Position numbers and translations under genes: made by a program. The notes below the pieces were generated by a model. That model was given only the letters and a program-made list of their open reading frames with translations. It made no database searches and was not told the origin of the DNA. Positions 53,101 to 63,222 of a DNA stretch of 64,000 bases are shown one piece after another. Position 1 is the first letter of the stretch, and each line of letters begins with the position of its first letter. The DNA is from Plenodomus lindquistii (Eukaryota > Ascomycota > Dothideomycetes > Pleosporales > Leptosphaeriaceae), in assembly GCA_025504975.1 (NCBI GenBank), contig JANUWI010000024.1, positions 47,165 to 111,164 of the forward strand, given 5' to 3'.

Positions 53101-56100
53101 TTTATTCTTATTTGCAGGTGGAATAGAAAATGGTGCAGGTACAGGGTGAACTCTTAAAGGAATTAGGGAGTTTTTTTATGGCGACATAGAAAAAAGTAAA
53201 CTTTTCTCGATGCATGAACATCCTCAAGTATACTACTGTGTAGTATTACACGTAATTCACTACTCATGTATATTTTTAATGAATTATTTTTCATTAAATT
53301 ATACGTATGTAAAAATGTGAATATCAAGGGGACAATGTGCCTGATTAGTAAATAAGCGTTTATTTACTAGTCATCAGAGACTTAACGAAGAGCATCTCAA
53401 AAAAAAAGATAATAACAGATCATCATTTGAACAGTGATTAGTAGGATTTACCGATGGTGATGGTAATTTTTCTATAACTAATCAAGGAGATAAATGAGGT
53501 CTAAGTTTTAAATTAGCTCAGTCTAGATATAATTTGAGAGTTTTAAATTATATTAAGAAAGAATTAGGTGTAGGTTCTATTACAAAAGATGGCACTAAAG
53601 GACAATATTTTATAAGAGATCGTAAATTAATAGAATCTGTTATAATACCAATTTTTAACAAATATCCTTTATTGACATCTAAATATTTTGATTATGTAAA
53701 ATTAAAAAAAGCTCTAATTGTATTAAATGATGTTAATTTAAGCAAAGAAGACAAAAATACTAAACTCTTGGGGATTAAAAACTCCAAAGTTGGGACTAAT
53801 TATGTTTCTCCTGCTTGAGATAACGTTACTTTAACAAATATAAATTCAGTTAATAACGTTATGACTAAAAGTTGACTAGTTGGATTTATAGAAGCAGAAG
53901 GTAGTTTCTACTTAACGACAAAAGATTCTAATAGGATAGTTCATGGATTTGGCCTAACACAAAAATTAGATCAAATCGTTCTAGAAGGGATCCGTTTGAT
54001 GCTTCATATTAATACAGCAGTTAGGTATAAAGAATTGCATAATTATTATATTTTAGATACAACTAATTCGAAAAATATTGAAAACTTAATAGTGTTTTTT
54101 AAGGATACAATGAAAGGAGTAAAATCTTTAGAGTATAGAATTTGAGCAAGATCTTATATAAAAAATAAAGGTAACTATGATAAATTGTATGAAATAAGAA
54201 ATACTATTAGAAAATTACGTATAAATCTGTTAGAAATATAACAATATTTTTTTTTTTTGAGATGAAGGCATAGTCCGAACAGTAAAGAGATTTACTGAGT
54301 GTAACCTTAGCTTATCTAAAGAATATATTAAATCTTTATAAGTGAAGTTACCAACACAATTGTTATCCTCCATTATCAGGAATACAAAGTCATAGTGGTC
54401 CAAGTGTGGACTTAGCTATCTTTGGATTACATCTTTCTGGTATAAGCTCCCTTCTAGGGGCTATGAATTTATTCCATGTATTTCTTATATATTTAAGATA
54501 TTCAACAAGCTTTCAATTAACAGTTAATAAATGTTACTTTAGTAGCAATAAACCAAAATATATGTTTAAAAACAACTCTGAAAAAGATAATAATTATGGT
54601 GAGGATAACAATGGAAAAGACAATAACTCTAAAAAAAAGGATTCTCTCACCTTAGTGGCTGAAAACAATGATAAACCTAAATTGGATAATCGTTGAAAAG
54701 AGATATTGGGTAGATCTGGTCCTAATAAACATGCACATGTAATAGCTGTGGAGCAAATTAATAGTGGGGGAGTTGTGACTGCTGAAAAAATTAATGAAAT
54801 TTTAGCTTACTGTAATATTAAAACTACAGAACAAGAATTAAAATCTTTAATTGATACTGCAAGTTTCACTTTAACTAATTTAAATCAAAAAAGTATAACT
54901 AAGGATGTTCTTAAAGATAAACTTGGTTTACCTAATAGTAAACAAAGAATACCTGGTATATATATCTTTACACATACTACTACAGGTAGAAAATATGTAG
55001 GTTCATCATCACAGCTGGCTTTTAGATTAAATGGCTATATTAATTTGTCTCATAGAAAGAGTGGTTTATTAATACCTTTATTACATAAAGAAGGATTGAA
55101 AAATTTCTCTTTACAAGTTTTTCCTTTTTACCATAATTACATTAAAGGGTCAGAAATTGCATTAGAACAATATTATTTGTTAGACTCTAGTTTCACATTA
55201 AATACCATAAGAGTTGCAAATAATCCTAGCGGGTCAACCTCAAAGAGTTTATATATGTATAACAGAGATATGAGTATATTATATTTTTTTCAACAAAACA
55301 AGTAGATTTCATTAGAAAATTAAATGTTCATCATACCACATTCTCTAAACATTTAAAAAACGGTACTTTTTATTTAGGTAAGTATCTTTTTTCAAGTGAA
55401 CCGGTGTTAACTGCTAAAGTTAAAGATATGTCTGATTTAGATTTAGCTTTAATGCTGGAAAAGGACAGAGTTAAATACAATAAAAATAAATCTCTTAATA
55501 GTTCATCTAAACCTGTTAAATTAACATGTGTGGATAATTTAGAAAACACTATTGTGTTACCTAGTTTAGGTAAATGTGTGGAATATTTACATAACAAAGG
55601 TTTATCTGCTTCTCAAGTAACATTAGTTAAACACATTGATTTAGGTAAAGCATATAAAGGATATTTATGTGAATATGTGAAAGAAAATACATTGTAATGG
55701 GATTCATATAAAATTTTTAACTGTATGCTGGAACAGCTCAGTGTTTATAAGTACTTAATAGTAAAAATCTTGTAAGCTATGCTTAATCAGCAGGAAACAA
55801 AAGTAATTTTAATTATGATTAGGTTCCTCAGAGACTACACGTTAAAAACCGTATATTTAATACGCTTAAGATATAGTCCACTATAAATTAATATATTATA
55901 TATTATACATGAAAGGTTATATGATATAACAAAAATATTTAATAGGGTAAATTCCTGCATATGCTACCAAATGTTAATTACTATTATTAGTTATACCAGC
56001 CTATTTATTCTGATGATTTCCTGCCTTACATTTTAATACACCATTCTTTGAGGTAGCAGGAAGCGATGACTTTTTACATATGCAAGCTCTGTCTTTTATA

Positions 56101-59100
56101 CATAAAGATATTACAAAAGCTGCGATCATAAACTTATGGAATAAACAACGTGATCCCGATCTAAGAGATGATATATTAGAATCTGATTATGTATTAATAA
56201 CGGGTCTTTTATTATATAACTACTTTCCTTACGAGGATGATTGGTGTGTTGCACCAGAACAAGTAATAGATGATAATTATAAGCCTGATTTTGTTGTATC
56301 TGAAATTAGTATAGAACAAGAGGACTATGGTAAAATTTTTCCCTATTTAAATGTTGAAGTTAAGAAACATGGCGTTGTGAGTTGACCGACATGGTTAAAT
56401 GATCAATTGCATAAACAATGTGATAATAACCAGGCTAACAATGCCAGACAAACTAATGGGAGATTATGGGCAATGGGTCAAAAAGGGTTTGTAATTTGTT
56501 TATTTTTATTTGACATTCATAAAAACCTAGATCATCCACAGGATTACACTCAGTTTACGGCGGTTAATCCTCGAAAGTATTCAGCCGAAGATTTAGAACA
56601 TTTAGATGCTGATCCTTTTGTAGAAAATATAAATGGGGTGGACCAAATAATAGCTATTAATTGAAGGTTAAATAACCCTGACCATCATGTGCATATTCAT
56701 GAAATGTTTATGCATATATTATCTAGTAGAGCTTAATTATTTAGTACAAAAAACTAAAATTACTTAGCTATTAAATCGTTATGCAAATAAAAATATAAGT
56801 ATAACAAATCCTTTTTTAATATATAAGCGGGGTATAATATAAATATCTTACTTTCTTTTCACTGTATGCTGGAAAGAGAATTATAATTCTCAATCAGCAG
56901 GAAACTCATGTCTTTCTACGTAGAAGGTAAAATAGGATCCTCAGAGACTATACGTGAAATACCTAAGGTGTATTTTTAGTAAAGGTTTATATAATAGTAA
57001 AGATATATTCCACTAAATTGGTTATATCATTGTTTGTAACTCCCATTAGGTTTAGGAGATGGAATTCCTTAGACTTAATAATATTAGTTATTTATTTTTA
57101 ATAACTAGAATTATTTTATTTCTATTTGCAGATGTATCAGATTACCGATTAGTATAATATTAATTATTAATTTTAATAGATGTCATGACAACTACATTTA
57201 ATATGAGAAGTCCTGGAATAAGGCTACATAAACTTATTTTATTTGCTTGAGCAGTTGTTATTACAGCTGTTTTATTATTATTATCATTACCGGTCTTAGC
57301 CGGTAAACTTATTCTGCCGGCTTTAAATTTGGCTGTTTTCTGGGAACCGTTATACGAAAGTATATCGCAATCAGCAGGTAATCTATTAAGTTTGAACTTT
57401 TTAGAGTACCTCAGAGGCTATACGCCAAAGTATCTTTGTTATAGTTTAGAATTTTTTACCTTTCCTTTATGCACAACTTTTAGATGCATTCATACTGATA
57501 ACCATAGTAAAAATTTAAATAAATCTCTCTTTAGTTCTTATTTCACCGGACTTGTTGAAGGTGATGGTACAATAATAACACCAAAAACTTTAAGAAGCCC
57601 TAAGGGTAAGTTAAATTACCCCGCTATACAAATAGTTTTTCATTTAAAAGACTTACCTTTAGCTTTACTTGTTCAAAAAGAATTAGGTGTAGGTTCATTA
57701 TCTAGAAAAAAAGGGGTAGATGCTTATATATTAACTATAAATAGCTATGAAGGTATATTGTTAGTTATTTCATTAATAAACGGTAACATGAGAACACCTA
57801 AAATACATAGTCTTAATGCATTAATCGATTTTTTAAATGAAACTAAAGGAACCACTATTGAAAAACATCCTGTATCTATAGAGTCTTTAGATTCCAACCC
57901 ATGGCTGTCAGGGTTTATAGAAGCAGACGCATCTTTTCAAGTAAGAACTACTCTTTCAGGTAAATATCCTAAACTTGAATGTAAATTAGAAATATCGCAG
58001 AGACGGGAGGATCACAAAGGATATGATAATATACATTTTTTACGTTATATTGCTGAGTTTTTAGAAACGGAAGTAAAAAAATAAGGTCGGATAAGCCTAA
58101 ACCTGAGTATAGAGTTAGAACTACTAACCTTAAAGGTAATATTCGTGCTAAAGATTATCTTTTACAATTCCCTCTATTTGGAACTAAACATTTGGATTCC
58201 TTAGATTGAATGGAAGTAGTAGACATGTTTGGTAGAAAGGAACATAATACAGATGAAGGGAAGGTAAAAATAGTAAAGATCAAATCAGGTATGAATAATT
58301 TCAGAACAAATTTTATTTGAGATCATTTACAAAACTTCTATAGCTTAAAGATATAAGATATGGTCCGATCAAGCGCGTGAGCGTTTGTGTGTCTACACTA
58401 AGTTTTAATAACTTTTTAAGCTTAAAGAATAATAATTTAAGCTATGGGATTTCATCCAGTAGAACAACAATTATAATGGCAATTACAATGGTTCTTACAG
58501 ATAGAAACTTTAATACTTCGTTCTTTGAAGTAGCAGGTGGTGGTGATCCTATATTATACCAACATCTTTTCTTAACAAACACAAACTATATTTATATGTC
58601 CTCTATGTTAATATCAAGGGCTAGAAATTTTAATTTTGCATCTTTTTATTCTAAATTCTCCGAATATTATCCAAATTCAAAAATACCTAATGATAAATTC
58701 TTACAATGGTTTATAGGGTTTTCAGAAGGAGAAGGTTCTTTTATCGTATCTAAAAGAGGTGATTTATCCTTTGTCATTACTCAATCTACCTTAGATATAA
58801 AGTGTCTTAATTATATAAAAGACAATCTAGGGTTTGGTAAAGTAATTAAACAATCTGTAAAACAATGTACTCACAGGTATGTCGTTCAAGATAATAAAAA
58901 CTTGTTTTTGATTTGTTTAATTTTTAATGGTAACATGGTATTTCCAACTAGAAATGCTAGATTTTTAACTTTTCTTTCTTCTTTTAATGAAAAACAATTG
59001 AAAGGTGGAAAAATTATAATAGAACCTATTAATACTTGTGTGCTACCTAGCTTAAAAGACAGTTGAATAGCAGGTATAACTGATGGAGAAGGTTGTTTTA

Positions 59101-62100
59101 GTTGTTCTTTACTATCTAATAGTACTGGTTACAGATTTAGATATATTTTAACTCAAAAATGAGATGCTAACAAATCAGTTTTAGAACATATTACAAATCT
59201 TTTTGCTGAACTTTCGGTTAAAGGTTCTGTTGTAACTCATACGGTTAGTAATGTATGGGAGATTAGAATAAATGGTGTAAAAAATTGTAAAGGGTTATTT
59301 ACTTATTTTGATGAATATAATCTTATAACTAAAAAAGTGGAAAGTTATTCAAAATGAAAAATAATACATTCTAGGTTAATAAATGGGGACCATTTGAATG
59401 AGGTTACTAGAGATGAATTAGTAACTTTAGCTAAAAAAGTGAATATAAATAAATAGATTTCAGGAAAAAAGGGTTTGGTTTAGCCAAAGCTATGAAGCTA
59501 ACTAAGGCAGATGTAAAAAATAATAAGACCTTAAAAAGTGAATACCATAAAAGAATAGCCTAAATGATTCTAGGTATACCATAACTCTAGTTTTTGTTGT
59601 AATTTATTGTGTAATTCTTAGGAGAAAACAATAACAAAACAAAAGCAATACTGGTGGGAAAACATATTACTTATGTTTTCCAAACGGTCAAAATCCCCTA
59701 GGACAAGACCGTCGGTTTCCTAAGAGATCGCTACAGACTGGTTCACCGGTGGGTGGCTGAAATGCTGCTTAATGTACAGTCGGATTTCTCTTCTTTTGTC
59801 CAAGAAGGCATCAACTATCGTTGATGGTTATACAATTAAAGGTGTAAAAAAGTTGTATAATAAGGAATTGGATTCTTTGGTCAAAAATGGCCCTTTTTTG
59901 AAGAAATTCTAAATTCGCATTGCGCTATATGCTGGAACCACCTAGAATCAACCCCCTGGGTTGATCCATCTATTAGCAAGATGGCGGAGTCTAAGGGTAC
60001 TAATATTGTAAGTCTAGGCTTAAGCCTAGCCGTAGGGGTAAAAAACCCTGACATCCGTATGTGGAATCTGCCGGTAACCAACGGTAGAAATTATTCTTCT
60101 TACCTAGTAGGAACTTCAGAGACTACACGCGCAACATCCTTTGGTTCAAAAGAAACACGTTTCAATCAATGGTTAGCTGGTCTTATCGATGGCGACGGAA
60201 CTTTGCAGGTTAGCAAAGCAGGATATTCTAGTTGTGAAATAACTGTAGCTCTTGCTGATGAACGTATGCTACGTATTATCCAGAACAAACTAGGGGGTTC
60301 TATTAAACCTCGTAGCGGTGTTCAAGCTATTCGTTGGCGTTTACATAATCGTTCAGGTATGTTAGAACTGATAAATCGTATAAATGGCTACATTAGACAC
60401 AGTAGTCGATTGGTTCAACTAAATCGTGTATGTGCTTTACTAGATGTGAAACTTTTAAGCCCTGATAGTTTACACAATAAGCATGGTTGATTTGCTGGTT
60501 TTTTCGACGCTGACGGTACTATAGGTTATTACCTAAAAGGTGATAAGAATCAACCTCAGTTAACTTTAAGTGTAACTAACAAACTATATGTTGATGTAGT
60601 CCATTTTATGACTTCTTTTGGTGGAGCTATTTATTATGATAAAGCACAAAATGGTTACTACAAATGAAGTATTCAATCAGAGGCTAATTTTGCAGATTTC
60701 CTTGAGTACATTAGATTTTGTCAGCCTCAATCTATTAAACGTAATCGTTTATTTTTGGTTAGAGAGTATTACCGTCTTGTGGCAATAAAAGCACACATAG
60801 CACCAGAGGGTTCAATACTACACAAAGCTTGAATGAATTTTAATCGTAAATGGAAATAGTTGTAGCCAAAGTGATGATGATATAGTCCAGTAATTTTTTT
60901 AATAAGTTATTGCATCCTGAGGTTATGTATGTAGGCCTCGTAACGTTGCTGTATGCTGGGACCCCTTCGCTAAATAGTTCTAAATACTCCTTCTTAAATG
61001 ATATAGTAAAAAAGTTAGAACCATGAAGGGAATCAGCCGGTAATATTTTATATATAAAAAATGGAACCTCAGAGACTCTACGCGACGGAGTTGTAGTAAA
61101 TTTAGAAAATGTAAAACGTGTTTCAGATCACGTTCCTAAACACTTGAAGCCTCTAAATAATGAACAATTAGGTTATTATCTAGCAGGATTAATAGACGGA
61201 GATGGTCATTTTAGTAAAGCTCAACAATTAGTTATAACTTTTAGTTCTCCAGATGCATTTCTAGCCTATTACTTGAAAGAAAGATTAGGCTACGGTAATG
61301 TGAGAAAAGTAAAGGACAAAAATGCATACCTTTTAATAGTATCTAATAAAAAGGGTATGTTAAATGTAATTAACTTGATAAATGGTAAGTTAAAAACAGA
61401 ACATAGGTTTAACCAAGTAGTTAATAATGTATTAAGTCATACCAACTATGCAGATCAAAATAGTAATTTTACTATAGATTCAAGTAAAAGTTTGGATAAC
61501 CATTGATTAGCAGGTTTTTCTGATGCGGATGCTAGTTTTCAAATAAAAATTATTAAACGTATTACCAGAAATAAACCGGAAATAAGATTAAATTTTCAAA
61601 TAGATCAAAAAAGTGATTTATTGTTAAATATTATAAAAGAATACATAGGTGGAAACATTGGATATAGGAAGTCTCAAGATACCTATTATTATGGTTCCAC
61701 CAATTTCGGTTCTGCTAAAAGGGTTATAGAATATTTTGATCAATATCACTTACAATCTAGAAAGCATATAAGCTATTTAAGATGAAGAAAGGTATATAGA
61801 TTAATACAAGACAAAGAACATTTAACAGATAAAGGGCTATCTAAAATACTAAAGATTAAATCTTTAATAAACCGTCATGAAGAAATTACTACAACTTAAG
61901 ATAAAGTCCTAACAAAGATCTAAAAGTTTTTGAGTATTAATAAGAAAAGACTGTGTTATAATGCACAGCTATTCCTTTAATCAAAATATTGTTACATTTT
62001 AATCATACCAGGTTTTGGTATAATAAGTACTACAATTTCAGCTAATTCTAACAAAAGCGTTTTCGGGTATCTTGGGATGGTTTACGCCATGTGTTCTATT

Positions 62101-63222
62101 GGTATATTAGGGTTTGTAGTTTGAAGTCAATGGCTGGCTTTCCCTGTCCGTGAGGATAGGGTAATAAATTGCGCTATATGATTCTGGAACAGCTTAGTGT
62201 CTATCAGTACTTTTAATAGTGAAAATCTGATAGGCTATGCTCAATCAGCAGGAAATCTTAGTTTTGTGTCAGCTCTAGTAGTGAAGGATACAAATACTGA
62301 AAAGAGCCCCTCAGAGACTACACGCGCAACATCTTTTAATTTTGAAGATTATAGAAATATATCCGGTAAAAATCCGGATGAAATATCTGACAATTGGTTA
62401 ACTTGATTTATAGGTTTTTCTGAAGGTGATGGTGCTTTTCTTACAGGAAAAGACAAACGTCTTAGATTTGTATTAACTCAAAAAGAAACTGCTATACTAA
62501 ATAGCGTACATGAAACATTAGGTATAGGTAGAGTTAGAACATATGGTAATTTTAGTCGTTATCAGGTTGATGATAAAAAGGGTATACTTGTTTTAATAGC
62601 TTTGTTTAATGGTAACCTGGTTTTAGATAAAAGAAAAGTCCAAGTAAAAAGATGATTAGATATCATTAATACAAAAGAAAAAAACAACAATGTTCTTCCT
62701 TTAGTATCTAATAGTTGATTATCTGGGTTTATAGATGCAGAAGGTTGTTTTAACGTTACACTTTTCAAAAGAAAAGCTATGGCTCTAGGTTATCAAGTTA
62801 AATTGAGATTTATGATTGACCAAAAGGATAGCTTGCATAATATGAATTTTATGAAAGATCAATTAAATCTTTTTTTAACTCATAGAAAGCTTAAAAAAGG
62901 TACTATTGGTACTATGCATAGAATAGAAAGCAATTCATTTGTTAAAGTTCCACTTATCATTGAATATATAAACAGATTTAGACTTAAAACTAAAAAACAA
63001 GACTCATTTGACAAATGAGTAACAGTTTACGAGTTAGTACAAAAAAAGGCTCACATAACAGAAAAAGGACTTAGTGAAATAAGAAAACTAAGTAAAGAAA
63101 TTAATATAATAACTAGTATTACAAAAAAAATTGGTGATAAGCTTAATTAAAAGATGAAGATATAGTCCACAGTAAAAAAAAAAATGGGATATAACCCCTT
63201 TTATTTACTTAGCAGCATGTGT
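50151..63222 (+). CDS. cox1: cytochrome c oxidase subunit 1, ten exons, continues beyond the window
   Basis: Exons are 50151-50362, 51676-51703, 53009-53154, 54363-54469, 57183-57304, 58479-58572, 59871-59881 (11 nt), 60913-60923 (11 nt), 61992-62127 and 63213-63222 (10 nt). Joined frame: MWFERWFLSSNAKDIGVLYL; IITAHAIIMIFFMV|MPALIGGFG|NFLLPLG; AGTGWT|LYPPLSG; FNMRSPGIRLHKL; LPVLAG|AITMVLTDRN; then FFEVAGGGDP and [23 protein letters not shown], with the heme/Cu(B) His-Pro-Glu-Val motif split over micro-exons. It is the catalytic core of complex IV in the inner membrane. Only about the first 292 codons are here. The limits of exon 10 are the least certain. Confidence 0.9.
50363..51367 (+). pseudogene. 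GIY-YIG homing endonuclease in cox1-i1, one-base frameshift near the C-terminus
   Basis: In frame with cox1 exon 1. An Asn/Asp/Lys-rich linker leads to QKGIYIWETLDGRHMYVGHS (GIY...YVG), INLYNRISSYF (Arg) and VELEQHFMDTLKPNLNV (Glu). Then come NUMOD3-like GYHEPMSQENREKLRSLRGT and helix-turn-helix repeats. The frame ends at TAG 51238 after an A7 run (51231-51237). The next frame continues IEFHSLSSLAKHLKGDRQVI to TAA 51365-51367; one more A would give the expected KKNIEFHSLSSLAKHL. The catalytic domain is intact. Confidence 0.82.
50363..51675 (+). mobile_element. group I intron cox1-i1
   Basis: HEG first, then core: TTGCTGGAATACC, GCAATCAGCCAGAAACC, GATCTTCAGAGACTACACGTG, AAGATATAGTCCGGGC. Junction MIFFMV|MPALIGG. 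Confidence 0.87.
51704..52660 (+). CDS. LAGLIDADG homing endonuclease in cox1-i2
   Basis: Fused to exon 2, open to TAA 52658-52660, about 318 codons of intron sequence. Motifs YLAGLIEADGSFAIH and WLAGFTDGDGNFSIS carry both catalytic Asp residues. IINIINGYMRTPKIEALHRA and YSSKYLAYKDW belong to the fold. Intact. Confidence 0.9.
51704..53008 (+). mobile_element. group I intron cox1-i2
   Basis: HEG first, then core: ACTATCTGCGGGAAACTCC, ACAATCCGCAGGAAACG, GGATCCTCAGAGACTACACG, AAGATATAGTCCAAATAT. Junction GGFG|NFLLPL. A decayed copy of its 3' end and of exon 3 lies inside cox1-i4. Confidence 0.87.
53155..54241 (+). CDS. LAGLIDADG homing endonuclease in cox1-i3
   Basis: Fused to exon 3 and open to TAA 54239-54241, about 361 codons. 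An unusual 70-residue hydrophobic stretch follows the exon (YYCVVLHVIHYSCIFLMNYF). Motifs WLVGFTDGDGNFSIT and WLVGFIEAEGSFYLT each have the acidic residue. KYPLLTSKYFDYVKLKKAL is typical. Intact. Confidence 0.9.
53155..54362 (+). mobile_element. group I intron cox1-i3
   Basis: Starts TAAAGGAATTAGGG inside the open frame; 3' landmark GATGAAGGCATAGTCCGAAC. Junction GTGWT|LYPPL, intron end AATTG. Confidence 0.85.
54470..55697 (+). pseudogene. GIY-YIG homing endonuclease in cox1-i4, one-base frameshift
   Basis: Fused to exon 4. A long Asn/Lys/Asp-rich linker and a helical segment (VVTAEKINEILAYCNIKTTE) precede IPGIYIFTHTTTGRKYVGSS (GIY...YVG), SQLAFRLNGYIN (Arg) and ALEQYYLLDSSFTLNT (Glu). It stops at TAG 55303 after the T7 run 55284-55290. 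The other frame goes on VDFIRKLNVHHTTFSKHLKN with a NUMOD-like end to TAA 55695-55697. One added T would join them. Confidence 0.8.
56032..56736 (+). CDS. PD-(D/E)XK-like nuclease ORF in cox1-i4
   Basis: ATG 56080 to TAA 56734-56736 gives 218 aa. The frame is open upstream through the cox1-like FNTPFFEVAGSDD at 56,032-56,070. No LAGLIDADG or GIY-YIG motif. Residues 67-69 are KPD and residues 91-95 VEVKK, with 22 residues between the Asp and the Glu: the PD...(D/E)xK layout of the restriction-enzyme-like fold (D69, E92, K94), followed by a Gln-containing helix (WPTWLNDQLHKQCDNNQAN). An N-terminal helical part (ALSFIHKDITKAAIINLW) and a hydrophobic strand (GFVICLFLFDI) fit. Of the Trp codons, four are TGG and two TGA. 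Assignment is by motif and spacing only. Such nucleases are known as homing enzymes in a bacterial tRNA intron; I know of none described in fungal cox1. Confidence 0.6.
57305..58356 (+). pseudogene. LAGLIDADG homing endonuclease in cox1-i5, one-base frameshift
   Basis: Fused to exon 5. Motifs YFTGLVEGDGTIITP and WLSGFIEADASFQVR. It stops at TAA 58082 after an A7 run (58075-58081). The other frame continues IRSDKPKPEYRVRTTNLKGN, FGTKHLDSLDWMEVV and KIKSGMNNFRTNF to TAA 58354-58356. One added A restores a normal C-terminal half. The second motif ends Ala-Asp-Ala-Ser rather than Asp-Gly, so the catalytic acid is still present. Confidence 0.82.
57305..58478 (+). mobile_element. group I intron cox1-i5
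   Basis: Core at the 5' end inside the open frame: TCGCAATCAGCAGGTAATC, GTACCTCAGAGGCTATACGCC; 3' landmark AAGATATGGTCCGATC. Junction LPVLAG|AITMVL. Confidence 0.85.
58573..59456 (+). CDS. LAGLIDADG homing endonuclease in cox1-i6
   Basis: Fused to exon 6, open to TAG 59454-59456, about 294 codons. Motifs WFIGFSEGEGSFIVS and WIAGITDGEGCFSCS, both with acids in place. LIFNGNMVFPTRNARF and the repeated TYFDEYNLITKKVESY fit the family. Intact. Confidence 0.9.
58573..59870 (+). mobile_element. group I intron cox1-i6
   Basis: HEG first, core after: AAACGGTCAAAATCCCC, AAGACCGTCGGTTTCC, CGCTACAGACTGGTTCACC, AATGTACAGTCGG. Same type as nad5-i3. It ends before an 11-nt exon. Confidence 0.87.
59882..60859 (+). 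CDS. LAGLIDADG homing endonuclease in cox1-i7
   Basis: Open from exon 7 to TAG 60857-60859 (ATG 59981 is the first internal start). Motifs WLAGLIDGDGTLQVS and WFAGFFDADGTIGYY with both Asp. GGSIKPRSGVQAIRWRLHNR and LINRINGYIRHSSRLVQLNR link it to the third/fourth motifs of the nad5-i5 protein. Less AT-biased, with more TGG than most HEGs here. Intact. Confidence 0.9.
59882..60912 (+). mobile_element. group I intron cox1-i7 between two 11-nt exons
   Basis: Core on the 5' side: GCGCTATATGCTGGAACC, a hairpin ATCAACCCCCTGGGTTGAT, GGAACTTCAGAGACTACACGC; 3' landmark GATGATATAGTCCAG. Junction FFG|HPEV. Confidence 0.87.
60924..61899 (+). CDS. LAGLIDADG homing endonuclease in cox1-i8
   Basis: In frame with the 11-nt exon 8 and open to TAA 61897-61899, about 324 codons. 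Motifs YLAGLIDGDGHFSKA and WLAGFSDADASFQIK. The Asp is kept in both; the second ends Ala-Ser. LQSRKHISYLRWRKVYRLI is typical. Intact. Confidence 0.9.
60924..61991 (+). mobile_element. group I intron cox1-i8
   Basis: Core on the 5' side: GTTGCTGTATGCTGGGACC, GAATCAGCCGGTAATATT, GGAACCTCAGAGACTCTACGC; 3' AAGATAAAGTCCTAAC. Junction [11 protein letters not shown]. Confidence 0.87.
61992..62127 (+). CDS. cox1: cox1 exon 9
   Basis: Encodes [40 protein letters not shown] and FVVWS. The part [13 protein letters not shown], where most fungi have IVSTYSKK, is conventional enough to be coding. Confidence 0.88.
62128..63150 (+). CDS. LAGLIDADG homing endonuclease in cox1-i9
   Basis: Fused to exon 9 and open to TAA 63148-63150, about 340 codons. 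Motifs WFIGFSEGDGAFLTG and WLSGFIDAEGCFNVT. LFNGNLVLDKRKVQVKRW and RFRLKTKKQDSFDKWVTVY fit. Intact. Confidence 0.9.
62128..63212 (+). mobile_element. group I intron cox1-i9
   Basis: Core on the 5' side: GCGCTATATGATTCTGGAAC, CAATCAGCAGGAAATCTTAG, CCCTCAGAGACTACACGCG; 3' GAAGATATAGTCCACAG. It ends ACTTAG before a 10-nt exon. Confidence 0.83.

Larger units (their letters stand above)
54470..57182 (+). mobile_element. composite intron cox1-i4 with two cores and exon remnants
   Basis: 2.7 kb. Core 1 (about 55,720-55,880): CTGTATGCTGGAACAGC, TAATCAGCAGGAAACAAA, GGTTCCTCAGAGACTACACG, AAGATATAGTCCAC. A cox1-like piece FNTPFFEVAG follows at 56,032-56,061, then the PD...ExK ORF. Core 2 (about 56,865-57,010): CTGTATGCTGGAAAGAG, CAATCAGCAGGAAACTC, GGATCCTCAGAGACTATACG. 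Finally a decayed copy of exon 3 lies at 57,036-57,133 (LPLGLG..RLNNISYLFLI). Real exons resume at 57,183, restoring AMNF|MTTTFNMR. It looks like two introns whose intervening exon is dead, or an ectopic insertion. Confidence 0.75.
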
